From assembly GCF_018691265.1 (NCBI RefSeq), contig NW_024881296.1, positions 15,903,427-15,967,426 on the forward strand: a stretch of 64,000 bases of DNA. The letters are read 5' to 3'. The position numbers were made by a program, and so were the translations under genes. This document shows positions 35,481-46,910 of the stretch, one piece after another; position 1 is the first letter of the stretch; each line of letters begins with the position of its first letter. This DNA is from Tyto alba. Its lineage: Eukaryota > Chordata > Aves > Strigiformes > Tytonidae. The notes under the pieces were generated by a model. The model did no database searches, was not told the DNA's origin, and saw nothing but the letters and a program-made list of their open reading frames with translations.

Positions 35481-36780
35481 TCTTTTCTCCCACAATCCAT
35501 CCTCAAGCCCAATATGTGCTGCCGTATGCAACAGATTTGCAGATGGGCTTCACTTTGGTTGATGTCTTCCACCCTTACAGCAACCTGCCAACATTGTACT
35601 GAGACAGTGAGAAGGAAAGGGTTTATAAAAATAGGAGAGTAGGGGGTTTAATATCCCTTCTGCCTTTAAAAAGTTACATTCTTGACACAAAATACTGCTT
35701 GAGAAATCAAACATGACTTTGATGGGATAGCATAGTTCTAAATACAACTGACAGCGTAACACCAGGGCAGTTGAAAGCCATGATGCTCACAGGTGATGGG
35801 TCCTTTGAAAGTGTCTGCCTCTTCTCGGTGAGTGTCGGTTAATGGAAACACAGAACAAATTTACACAGAACAACGTGAAGAAGTGGTTATGGGACTCAGA
35901 TTTATAATTTATATAAATATAACTGCCTTCAGTTTTAAAGCTGAACTTGGGCTTACATTTGTATTCAGTGTGAATGGTATCCACCACTGAGGACTAATCT
36001 CAAGGCTCTTTTCCATCTCAGGACACTTCTAAACCAAAACTAAGCCTCTCCTTCACTTGTAACTTAAAACTGCCACCTTCCAGGGCTCTGGGAGCCCACA
36101 GCCAATTCCCTAGAGTTGGGAGGAAGGAATTTGGAGCAGCAGCTGCGATCCATCTCTGAGTGGCAAAGACCAATTACAAACCTGCAACTCGCCATCAGCA
36201 GTTAAGTCAGTGGCTAACTGGAGATTTACCAGGTACTTTGGTCTCATCATCCGAAGGAAGAGACATTCTTTCCTCTCCCACCTCTCTGCCTGTCTCTTTC
36301 GTGCAAGCAGACCCTCTCCTCTGGCCTACAGCCCATATATACAGACTCGACATTTGCAGCTTATGATTAATTTGACCCCACTGTTTGCTCTTCAGATAAC
36401 TGTAATTCCCTCCTTTCTTTCAACATAAACTATAATTTCTGCTTCATTTCATGGCCAGCTTATAACTGCTCTTTTCTTCTTGCTATTTTTCCTGGGTACT
36501 CTCCAGTAATGAGCCTTACCTGCCTATTTGCCCCCATGTACAAACACTCTTCAGAAAAAGTTACCCATTTTCTTTTATCCTTAATTTTTTTCTGATCAAG
36601 GCACAAAGCCACTATATTACATTTGACAGAGCAATATTTTACCAAGCTTTTACTTATATACTGGAAGTCAATGCAGCACAAAAATTGCTCTGCTAAATGA
36701 ATGCAAGACAGTTTTCCTGGCTTACTCTAGTTTGAGGAAGCTGCAATGAAGAGAAGAAAGATTATATATTCCAAATCATC
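35481..36780. other. Unique non-coding sequence
   Basis: No gene was recognised. Short frames only. Confidence 0.5.
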
Positions 36781-37080
36781 TCAGCTACCCTCTTTATCAT
36801 TATTATTGCCTCCATTTTCTATTGCATTTTAGAGTATATTCTAAATGGAATATTAATATTAATTTCTTTCTTCTTCATGAGACTTCAGATAATTTGGGGT
36901 AATTAAGGGAGAGAGGATAGGAGAATCCATCGTGGGGTTATAAATCTCCAAGGAATGTGTTAGTTTTGCATTTTAGTTCTGCTGAAAAATGTAAATGCTT
37001 CAATTAGTGTAAAAATCAGAGGCTGTCTCTCTCATTAACAATGAGGCTTCTAACCTCTCACCTTGCCCATATCTGAATCA
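36780..37080. promoter_or_regulatory. Candidate conserved non-coding element
   Basis: An AT-rich block with TTAATATTAAT, GGTAATTAAGG and a perfect inverted repeat CTCATT-AAC-AATGAG at 37031-37045, whose centre holds a SOX-like AACAATG word. There are no repeats and no frames. Enhancer function is inferred from texture. Confidence 0.3.
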
Positions 37081-38599
37081 GAGGATTCTGAAATGGGAAA
37101 GTTGGCCCATTTTCCTAAACACAGAAATTGCTCTTAAAAGTAATCAGAAAATATCTTCCCTCCCCTCTTTAAAGAGATAATTAGTTTCCAGAAAAGGCTT
37201 ATCCAGAGAAGTTGATGCCCTGTTGCACGTGATGAGGAAGCAGTGTGCTTTTGGATAGCATTACAATAGGCTTGAAGTAATGATAACAGGGCTGGGTGTC
37301 TACAGTACTGGGATGAATCTCCTCAATCTAAATATTCCATGTTTCATAACAATCCTGTCAATAAGGGAGGCGAGGGCAGTTTTGCTGCTGCACTATGCTA
37401 TCCTACAGCTAACACAGCCTGAAACCTCCTAAAGGCTGATTGAAATCGATTCATACACAGGTGGAATGCTACAGATCTCTCCTCTCAGCCTTTATAAAGG
37501 GAGATTTAGTAGGAGATTTTTTATTTATTGAGAGATTCGTATTATACCAAGTTCAATACTCCTCCAGTCCACAGTTACCCAGAAAGGCACACTTGCCTGA
37601 TGTATTCAGCGTGTATGGGACCAGATAAATCAGAGGAAAAGAATAGAGCTACTACCTCACACATCCATTCTGCACGTATTCATTTCTAAGCCAGGGGCTG
37701 AGAGACAAGGAGAAAAGCACTGCCTGGACTGATGATTACATTTCCTCAGTTAATAAAGCCCACACATGCAAAACACTAATGCAAAATTACCTGCTCCCTT
37801 GCATAAAGAAGGTTCATCTGCAATGATTTAATTAATTGAAGGATTAGCCGCCTGCTACCATTTTTGACCCGAGGTTTTTCTGCTATTTTTCCTTTTACTG
37901 GAGGATCTTCTGGGCAGTATGGCACAAGTAATCTCATAGCATTGCAGCACTCTTGTATATTTTCAAGGCCATCAGCCCTATTCACAACTTCTAATCCCTA
38001 ATTTCTATCATGTATTATTCAGGCTAATATTTTATAAGGTTTGAATCAGTTTTTAATATATGAACTGGTTCAGACTGAGGCCCAGTTGTCCAAATGCATT
38101 CAGGATGTTGACTCAGTTTGCATAGAGGAAGCTTTGCATAATGGAATTAGTATGGAGAAATGCCATATTATCTCCTCGTGCCACACCCTGCAACCATAGT
38201 ATTTCTTGATCATCCTTCAAATCCATTCTGAGTACTGCTACCAAAATTATCTTCCCGATCCATCATTTTGTCTCCTTTGCTTGTTCTTGATACCACCTGC
38301 AATCACTCCATCACATCATATCTATTTGACCCCAGCTCTGCTCCTTCAGTGATACTAGCCCCAGTTAGTCCATCTCTACACTACCCCCTTTCCTGGTCTG
38401 TGATAAATTCCATAACGGTTTAATACTTAAAAATAATTTATTAAACCTTTTCTGCCATTTTGCCTTCAAATCAATCCCATTGATGCTGGTACAAGTACCT
38501 GAGCTGTCTCCTTTTTACCCTAAATTCTGTTCATCTCAGGTTTTAAAAATACTTTGTATCATGGTACTAAAGACTACGTAGGTTATGGTTCAAAATTTC
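37081..38599. other. Unique non-coding sequence
   Basis: Nothing was recognised before the LINE fossil. AT-rich words at 37980-38180 again look enhancer-like, but no single composite site stands out. Confidence 0.45.
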
Positions 38600-40330
38600 A
38601 CAGGAAAAACATCATTCAAGAGCAGTGATCATAATGTACTTGGATCAAATATCCTCTCTGGAGCAGCAAAGGTCAAAAATCCAGCACAACTGTGCTAAAC
38701 TTTGAGCAATATAAGTATATGAAAATGAGGAGACTTGTTAAAAAAGAAGCTAAAAGAGGTAGCTAAGAGAATTAAATCCTTCTGGACAGCACAGGAACTA
38801 CCAGAAATATCCTACTGAAAGCAGAGCTTCAGTGCATACTGTCTGTTAGGAAAAACTTGAGAAACAATAAAAAGTATCAGGTGTGGTGGAGCATTGAGCT
38901 AAAGATTTGGGAAGTAAAAGAGTTTATTAGAATTGAGAAGGCATCATTCAAAAAGCAGAAGCTGTATCCAAATGAAGAAAATAAAAAGGATCATAAACTC
39001 TGCCAGATTAAATGCAAAAATATAATTAGGCAGGCCAAAAAAAAAAAAAGAGTTTGAAGAACAGTTGGCTGGAGCAATCAAAAGTAATGCTAAATTCCTC
39101 TTCCAGAGCAGCAGAGCAAAAAGCCTGCCAGGCAGTCTGTGGGGCCCACCGACAGCCAGGTTGAGTGCTCAGAGAGGGCAAGACTGCTGCAGAAAAGCAG
39201 AATGAATACTTGCATCACTGCTCTCTGTAGAAGAAACTGAGGATATTTCCTCACTAGAAGCCTTTTTGGAAGGCAATACTGCAGAGGATCCATCTGAAAC
39301 ATAAGTGACTGTGAAGAGGCTATCGTAACATTAGCATAAGCGCTAATGAATTGTCTGGACTGAATGGTATTTAGCCAAGAGTTCTGAGAAAACCCAAGGA
39401 GGTAATAGCTGAATCACTAATAGAGATATGTGATCTCCCACATTAACTTTTTGGGCACCCTGAACACTGAAGGCTGGCAAACGTTATGTCAGGGGAGATC
39501 CAGAGAGCTACAGTTGTACAAGCTAGTAACTCTAGTGCACAGATTTGTAAAAGCTACAATAAAGGACAGACTTTAGCTGAGATACATGTCTAAATGCAAT
39601 CTACGTGGAAGAGCCAGTGTCGGTTATGTAACAGGAAATTCTGCCTTATAAAATTTATTAGAGTTTTTTGAAGTTGACAAGCATATTGGGTCAGGTGAGC
39701 CAGTCAGGCAAAGTACAACTGGATTTTCAAAATGCTTTTGACAAAGTCTCTTATGAATGATTCCTAAAGAAACTTAGCAGCCATGGAGTAAGAGGGAAGG
39801 ACCTGGCAAGAATGGGTAATTGGCCAAAAGACATGAAACAGAAGGTCTGTCCTTGCAACAGAACAAATACCCTTCACAGTGAAATAAAATGACGGGCTCT
39901 AAGCTGACAATTACCATTTGGAAGTGAGAGCTTGAGGTTACGATAGACAGCTCCATGGAAGCTGATGCTCAGTGTTCAGCAGCAGTCAAAAAAAAACCCA
40001 ACTCAAACGCCAAGAATAAAAATCAAAGCAAAAACATAAGTATGACTCTGTTCATCTGCAGCCTGAATATTTTTTCAGCTGGGGACACCTCATCTCAAAG
40101 AAGGATACATTTAAGGTGGAAAAAGCTCAGGCAAAGATCAACTAATATAAACTATGCAGTGGTTTATAGAGTTCTGAAAACTCATGAATGAAGTGGAGTG
40201 AGTAGACAGGAAATGACTGTGTGCTGTCTATCCACTGCAAGAACTAGAGACTATCAAACGAAGCTTAGAAGAGCTAGACTTAAGGCAAACAAAGAGACGG
40301 CCCTCATAGAAGAGGTATCTGTACCACTTG
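38600..40330 (+). mobile_element. Decayed CR1-family LINE (endonuclease end to 3' part of ORF2)
   Basis: A plus-strand non-LTR retrotransposon, inactive and broken by many stops and frameshifts. In order it shows the SDHN motif of the APE-type endonuclease C-terminus (38624-38635) and a Lys/Arg-rich linker, part of which is the 66-codon frame at 38857-39057. The pre-RT region follows ('gctaatgaattgtctggac' gives an NELSG-like word). RT motif A reads DFQNAFDKVSYE at 39722, followed by a conserved SHGVRGK-like stretch and GNWPKD. The usual continuation with the FADD catalytic motif is missing. The text jumps to a 3' ORF2 region near 39950-39995 (QCSAAVKK), then to a 'cacctcatctcaaagaagga' word (40087). 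Both are hallmarks of CR1/L3. The 5' end and 3' UTR are absent or unrecognisable. Old, immobile and host-neutral. Confidence 0.8.
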
Positions 40331-41234
40331 GCACATTTTGTTCAGTATGCAACCTGTCTTTTCTGGAGCACAGACTTCATGCTCTGCATCAGCCTCTCCA
40401 GGTCCAGTGTCCTTGAACTGGACTTTTTGGAGCTATTGGTACAAATAATTAATCATATACATTTAGCCTACCTCATGAATATGTTGATTACAGACTCAGG
40501 GGTCAGTTTGTAATAGGAAACCTCGCTTGGGCAAAGCACTACACCAATTCATAGCTTTCATTTCCCTCATTGCGTGAAATCAAAATTATCATCATACTAT
40601 TGGTTTTCAGGAAGTTGTTTCAGTTTAGACCAGGAGTGGCCAAGGGTAGAAACAAATGCTAAGAAGACAAGCTGTAAGTCCTCGTATTGCGAGCAATGCA
40701 CACAGAGCAATGACTGAACTGTGAATATGAATAGACATGTGTAGTAAGAATATCTGTACATTGCTTAAGGTAGCCATTTCCAGGGTGCCTGCTTGGAGAG
40801 AGCCTTCTGCTTTCATCCTGGCTGGACTACTTTCATTATGTCTTGTTTTTGCATTATCCTTGAGCTCTGATTTCGTATACCATCTTTCTATTATTGAAGG
40901 TGATGCGGGAAGTCTCTTCCTCTACCCATTATGGTCCAAAACAACTGGAGGAGGGAATTCACTCCAGATACAATCCCTACCTAGAGGAGATAATTGACTT
41001 CCCTTGATTCAGGGCTAACAAAATAAGTTAAACATTAGCAGGTGCCTCATGGAACTGCACTTCTGGGAAAACTCTCAAAAGAAGAGGGGAAATGTCCTCT
41101 CACACCCACTGATGCAGATCTGGAATCATGACACAGGTGTCACACCAAGGTTTACACTGATGCAGGATTCAGTCTTGGGAGCCAGTTCTGACTGATGTAC
41201 CCTTGCTGTAACTGGGCGATACCTAGGACTGTGA
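40331..41234. other. Unique non-coding sequence
   Basis: No CR1 similarity continues clearly past about 40330. Nothing else was recognised. Confidence 0.45.
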
Positions 41235-41345
41235 GACAGTTTTCACTACCTTTACACAGAAGCAAATGAGACCAAGGTTAGGTGACAATTCCTGCCAGAA
41301 ACCTAGTGAGGTACATAGGCAGAGGCTGGTTTTATCTGCAACACA
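41235..41345 (-). repeat. MIR/L2-like fragment, antisense
   Basis: 'tttacacagaagcaaatgag' then 'accaaggttaggtgacaatt' and 'ggcagaggctggttttatct' follow the reverse complement of MIR ('tttacagatgaggaaactgag', 'gttaagtgacttgc', 'ggcagagccgggattcgaa'). Diverged, with approximate borders. Confidence 0.4.
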
Positions 41346-43440
41346 AAACACGTCAGGTCTGTTAAAGAAAAACAGATTTTTCTTTTGCAGTTCTTCTAGT
41401 GCGATGGTGAGAACTAGCACAGCTACGCCTCATATATCTGAGATAGCATAAAGAAGAGATGTCCCAGCAACAGTGCTTTCCTGATTAGTAAAGAACAGTT
41501 CTGTGTCTACTGGTTCATATAGTTGCATTCTTCAACATATTAAAAATTACATAATTTTTACATTAATTACATTACAAATTGTATGTAATGGATTCCTCCT
41601 TTCCTTCCCTAATAATTCAGGTATACAAGCAATATCAAAAGCTGTAGTCTGACTAAAATGATTGTACCATTTGTTTCTGTTGAATTTCATGCACAATATT
41701 AGTGAAAACAAATGATTTTTCATTGTTTGGATAGACTATTGTTTTACACTTATTTCAAATTTACTTAGTATCTGAGCTCCATATGAGTACAGGAGTTTAT
41801 TGGGGTACATCAGTTCACCGTAGTCACTCCACCAAGGAGAGGTCTGCCATAAGGGTTTCCAGTTTACAAAGAAAAATGAAATAGCAGGTGTTAACACTGA
41901 AGATGAAAATTGGGACAGAAAATTAAGCTTATTAGGGAAGCTGAGAATTATAAAAGGGCCAACAGGGAGCGTTTTCAGAAATCACAGTTTATGAGCAGAG
42001 TAGATAAACAGAGAAGCCTGTGACTGAAGTCATCAAACTAGAAAACATACTAGCAAAGTAATAAAATGAGAGGCTCTAAGTGAAGACTGGTTACCTCACC
42101 CCTGTATTCTTTCCCTTTCGGCTCATGAGATACAGCCAACCTTGCCACCTTGCAGGGCTGAGACCTGGACATACACATAGACAGAAAAACAGAGTCACTC
42201 CAGATGTCTTCAGTTCTTGTGACTGGACTGAGTTTTTGACACAAACCTTGTCTACCTGGCAGCAGATCACTGCGTGAACTGTGAAGTGATACTGGAACCT
42301 ATTCATGAGCTTTTCCCTTACCTGAGGGTGCAGTGGTTGACATGATAACGTGAGTCAGGTTTTGCACTTAGGCCTGTCCAGTGCTGGGGCAGCCATGCCC
42401 ATCTGTAGAACTGGGCAGAGACGCGTTTGCCTTCACCTTACTCACTGCTGCCTGTCACATTGGCAGGCAGGGAATGCAATGACCCCAGTAAGATTGCTTT
42501 TCCCACTGTCCTGGTACCGGCTGAAGGGATAAGCGGTGCAGAGACACCGGGATAAGGCAGGGGCACTCTCAGGACCCACTTCTCGGAAGGGCTGTACAGG
42601 GCAAATGGTCTGTTTAGAGGGCGAGGGAAACGGTGTCCCACAGACATGGGGTGCAAAGAGCCATGTCAGGTGTTCTCTGCCCACAGAGGCTGTGGCCACA
42701 ACAAAAGTGCCTGGCGTTACAAATATTTAAAACAAAATGAAAACTAAAGCAGTCTGTATGAACCCAGTACAGAAGATTAACTCTTCTGAGTAGTATAAAT
42801 TAAAGTCACAGGCAGTGGGCAGCAGGAAGACTCTAAGGTCAGCATTTCACCAAAAAAACAACCTGCGTTACAGCCTCTAGGCTGTAAGTCAGCCCTGCCG
42901 AGGCAGAGAATGATGTAGATTTTAAGGCCAGCAAGAACTGCTACAATAATCATGTAGCCTGACCTCCTGTGTAACACAAGCCATAGGATTTTATGCAGGA
43001 GCTGCTTCAGTGGTAACGCCTACCCTTCCCTGCTGCAGGGGCGGCCCCTTATAACCCCTGTTTCAAATGAACTCTCGACAGGACTCTGTGGGGAACGGAC
43101 AGATATTAGACAAAAATTTGTTTGCTTGCTTTTCGAAAAGGAGCAGCCAGGAAAGCAGTTGCTAATCGCTAGTATAGGACCGCACCGCTGGTACCCAGTG
43201 GGCATCAGGCAGTCAGGCTTCGGCTGAGCGGTGAAACCAGGGCAGCAGTCACACCGCGCTGCGGCAGGGCTATAGCTCTTTCCTACTCCGCTGACATTCA
43301 TGTTGCCATCCTCTCACCCACTGAGTATTATCATCACAGAGGCTGGAGTCTGAATGTGTTTAATGCTTTCTTAGCCACAGATCATTAGTAACCAATTCCA
43401 CTTTCCACTAAGTCCCAATTGTTTTTATACAATGCAGGAC
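41346..43440. other. Unique non-coding sequence with one AT-rich hairpin
   Basis: No gene was found. Near 41546-41589 an arm ATTACATA faces its complement TATGTAAT, with one bulge and an AT-rich loop. Frames at 42350-42730 overlap on both strands without domains. Confidence 0.45.
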
Positions 43441-45045
43441 TCCTTTTTTTTTTCTTCCCTCCCCTCTTCTTTCTTCCTCCTCTTTCCAATTTTCTTACGG
43501 TAAAACAGTCCTGCCTGAAAGCAGTGAGCTCCTTTCAGAACTTAAAACCCTAATGGCAGGCATCTGGAAAAGAAGCTCTAAAGGCACCATTATTCTTCAC
43601 TTTGGCTTCACTGCTGGCTCACTGTCCACACACATAATGCCAAGCTTTTTCCCATAAAAGTGGCAGTCCTCAGGTTGCCACAACTCCATGTTAACTGCTT
43701 GGTTTTATTTATTCCTGGAGGAAGCTAGCAAAGGGACAACTCTCTGGACATCTGGGAGGCCACCATGAAGTCAGTGAGCACTCAGCTAGGTATGGGAGGA
43801 ATATAAATGAAGCAGGGACTTAGGTAATTGTACCCACTAGAAACAGCTATTCATGCTTTTTGGATATTCCCACTCCACCCATGATGTCTTCTCCTCCTTC
43901 TCTACCAAAGCTTTTCTGGTTCACAAATCCGTTTTCTACACCTCTTCATCTCAGTGTTCACACGAGGCCTGCAACAAGATTGCAGCTTGCCACTGTTTTT
44001 TTCCATTTCTGTGGGGCTGTAGTGTCCATAGCAGGAAAAGCCAGGGATCCACTCCCACTGCTGTTGCTTGCTCTCTGGACAAGCTCCAGCCATCCATTAG
44101 CTACCAACTGGCAGCTGTGAGAAAGTGGTCTGCACCCCTGGCAGGTAGGCTGCTGGCTGGGCTAGCTGGAATCTCTCAATAAATTGCTGGAGAACAGCAG
44201 GACATCACTGCTGAGGGGGATCCTGCTCTTGCCCAGGGCCTGCCAAACCGTCAGCTTTTGCCTGAAGGACACATGTTTGAATGCCTCCACACAGAAATGC
44301 AGATTGGTCTTGGGTCTCTGTGACTGCAACAGGGGACCCAGGGGCAAAGAAACCTAGGGGATTACCCAGATGGTAAGCCCCACTTCCAATGATGTGGAAA
44401 GAGTAAAGAGTAGACGGCAGGGCTCACCCACCCCTGGAGGGATGATGCTAAGTACTTTACAAAAGGTAAAGCGCTCAGGCTGTCAGTCCCAGGCAGAGAC
44501 AGGACTCCACCACACCTCATCGCTGTCAGTCCAGTGGGTGCTTTAGGATACACACAGCCCCTGCTGTCCACGGCAACGTTCTTCCGCTGGGATTGCGAGG
44601 GCAGGGTAAGGAGACGTTGCCTCCTCCGCAGCGAGTGTGCCAGGGTGGCAGCTCATGCCAGCCCAGCCTCCTGCAGTGCCATGCCCTGCCACCAGCCAGG
44701 AACCACTGCATTTTGCTGCTGTTAAGCCTCAGTAGGGGTAACCCTCCAAAGAGCATGGAGGAGAAAAAAACCAGTAAGGTCTCTAACCACACCACAGCTA
44801 AATGTCAGCGCCCATCCTCACGCTCTGTGTAGAAGCCTCCTGTAAAGCTGTGGGTCCCACTGCAGAGTCCCCAGGCCTGCAACCCAGAGCCTCTCATACC
44901 TTAAGTCCAGCATAACCCCAGCAGAAAACAGGTGGCAGACTGCTGCAGGGAGGCCTTAGTAGCTGTTTGACATGCAATCCATCCTTGAAGTAAAGAAACT
45001 GTGCAAATGAGTAATTATGTCCACGCCCTCGCAATCAGCAAGGCA
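43441..45045. other. Unique sequence with a pyrimidine-rich spot
   Basis: A T/C-rich tract lies at about 43441-43495. Several 60-110 codon frames at 43853-44832 overlap on opposite strands and show no domains. No gene is called. Confidence 0.5.
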
Positions 45046-45049
45046 GGCT

Positions 45050-45440
45050 GTGCTGCGCCTGGTGAGGGCTCAGCTGTTTGTCTTGCCAGAGAGCCGGGGG
45101 TGCTTCCCCCCCCCCGTCCCCCAGCCCAGAAGCACCCCGGCACCCGGTTATTGCCCATCCCGGGGCCGCTGCTCTCTGTCTTCCCCATAAACATCAGTCG
45201 CTGTGCGCGGGGGGGAGCAGGGCTCCTCGCAGCCCTCGCACAGCTGCCAGGCATGGCTCGGGGAGGGCAGCAGCAGGGCACCCCCCTCCAGCTGCCAGAA
45301 GGATGGGGCGAGAGGCGGGCAGCAGCACAGGGGGCTGGCGGAGGCACGTGGCCCAAATCCTGCCCACCTGCTGGGGCGCGACGCCAGCTGCAACCCAACA
45401 AGGGCCCTATTAATCCCACCCGTGCCGTGGGTTTCTCTCC
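45050..45440. promoter_or_regulatory. GC-rich patch with long composition-driven open frames
   Basis: About 390 bases are rich in G and C with scattered CpGs, bordered by AT-rich DNA. The longest frame of the window (plus 45001-45624, 207 codons) passes through it. Its first two thirds are Pro/Ala/Gly-rich and its last third is translated from the AT-rich flank. Opposite-strand frames of 134 and 100 codons overlap it, so coding potential is doubtful. It may be a CpG island or lncRNA promoter. A modest donor word (CTG then GTGAGG) lies at about 45060. Confidence 0.3.
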
Positions 45441-46300
45441 CTCCGTACACCCGACAGAAGAGATCTCACTGAAGAATTTTCATCTGTGGCTTGCTGAGGG
45501 TTTCTTCCCAAAGAACCATGATTTAATTGCTGTTATTATCTTTATAAAGCTGTCCAGAGTGTTTTTCCAGTGGTTATTTGAAGCTTATCTAAAAGATACC
45601 AATAGGAGTGGAACGCCTGGTTAAAACTGCAGTCCTGGTATACTGGTAGCAGAGTGTGGTAAAAATAATAGGTCAATTATCAGTCACCATCTTTCTCTAA
45701 TTTATCATATTGTTGTATTTTTGGATCCATGCATGGCATGCACATCACATCATTATAAAAGAAATGTAATTAGAAACTGTATAAACAGGCAACAACAGAC
45801 TGAGTTACTGTCAGTCTTCCATGGAAAAAAAGCTACTTTGGCAAAAATAAAAATCACACATTATAATTTTTAAAAAGACCTGCTGATGAGAAACCCAGTT
45901 GTAGAAAACAAGCTCCCCAAAACATGTCCCTAAAACATTATACACATTGCTGATAAAAAAATTGTTTAAAAATCTCTCAATCAGTAACATCTTCAAAAAT
46001 AACAGCATGAATAATATGAATGTTTGGTGGAAAGAAAAAACTGCACAGGATATCATTAGGTATGTACTCTATATATATTTTTCCTATCCTGATTTGGTGT
46101 ATAGAGAAAAGCTGGAAGCACAGAAGTGATGAAATGTGTTTTAAAAAGATGGAGGAATTTTTTTTTTTTCATGCAAATCCCTTGTTTCATCATATTGCTA
46201 GTGATTCATGCATAAAGCCTTAGAAATCCACGGGAGGAGATGAGACACATCTCAGAACCAGATATGAGTAAATAATTCACTACAGGATAGTTGTTTTCTC
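45441..46300. other. Unique AT-rich non-coding sequence
   Basis: No gene was found. There is a T run at 46158-46169 followed at once by a perfect octamer (ATGCAAAT, 46171-46178). Confidence 0.45.
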
Positions 46301-46560
46301 TTTAAATCAACTCTGTTGTTTGGGGTTTTTTATTTATTTAAAGAAATTATCTGCAAGCAGGTAATTCTCACAATGAATTTATTCCTATGTTCCTAATTGC
46401 CTCAGAGATTGTGAAAACAAATTTTAGACAATGAATTTACAAAGTGATCATTCAAAATGCTTAGCTACTGTGAGTTGCCAATCACTTTGCATTAAAAATA
46501 ATATGTATTATTTCTACTTTGTAATTCACTCCCCGATTTGCAAAGTCAAAAAAGTATCTA
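46300..46560. promoter_or_regulatory. Candidate conserved non-coding element
   Basis: AT-rich with TTTATTTATTTAAAG, GGTAATTC, CCTAATTG, ACAATGAATTTA twice in near form (46371 and 46430 regions) and a TTTGCATTAAA word. Function is inferred from texture only. Confidence 0.3.
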
Positions 46561-46879
46561 CCAGTTTTGAATCTCTCAGAACCACTTTGGATAAAGATAA
46601 CAGATAAGAAAAGTTGAGGAATTAAATGTCACTTTTTTTATGTCCTCTTTCCACACAATCACCAGAGCCCCTTGTCACTCAGCCCATTACCTGCAGTCTG
46701 ACCCCCAAGCGGTGAATTCCTTCACAACTCACCCAGGGAGAAGATACACGTTACATTTATGGACTAGTGGGTTTTACCTCTCTTTTCCCCTCACATTCTT
46801 CCCAAGCCATTTGTGTTGGTGAGCACCTATCTGCCAAGGAGGCAACCTAAATCTGCTCTGGCGTGCTTAATTACCCAAG
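46561..46879. other. Unique non-coding sequence
   Basis: Nothing was recognised. Confidence 0.5.
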
Positions 46880-46910
46880 TGTCCTGGTTCAGGCTGGAAT
46901 AGAGTGTTCC
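46880..46910 (+). repeat. Possible 5' end of an avian ERVL-type LTR (old fragment)
   Basis: The words 'tgtcctggttcaggctgga' and 'atagagt' closely resemble the start of a widespread avian ERVL-type LTR ('tgtcctggtttcagctggga' then 'tagagtt'). Similarity fades after about 26 bases. It would be a very short, decayed terminal piece with no viral genes. It could be chance. Confidence 0.25.

Noticed and set aside
38857..39057. 66-codon Lys-rich plus-strand frame as an independent gene
   Set aside because: It is the linker region of the decayed CR1 ORF2, with CR1 words on both sides.
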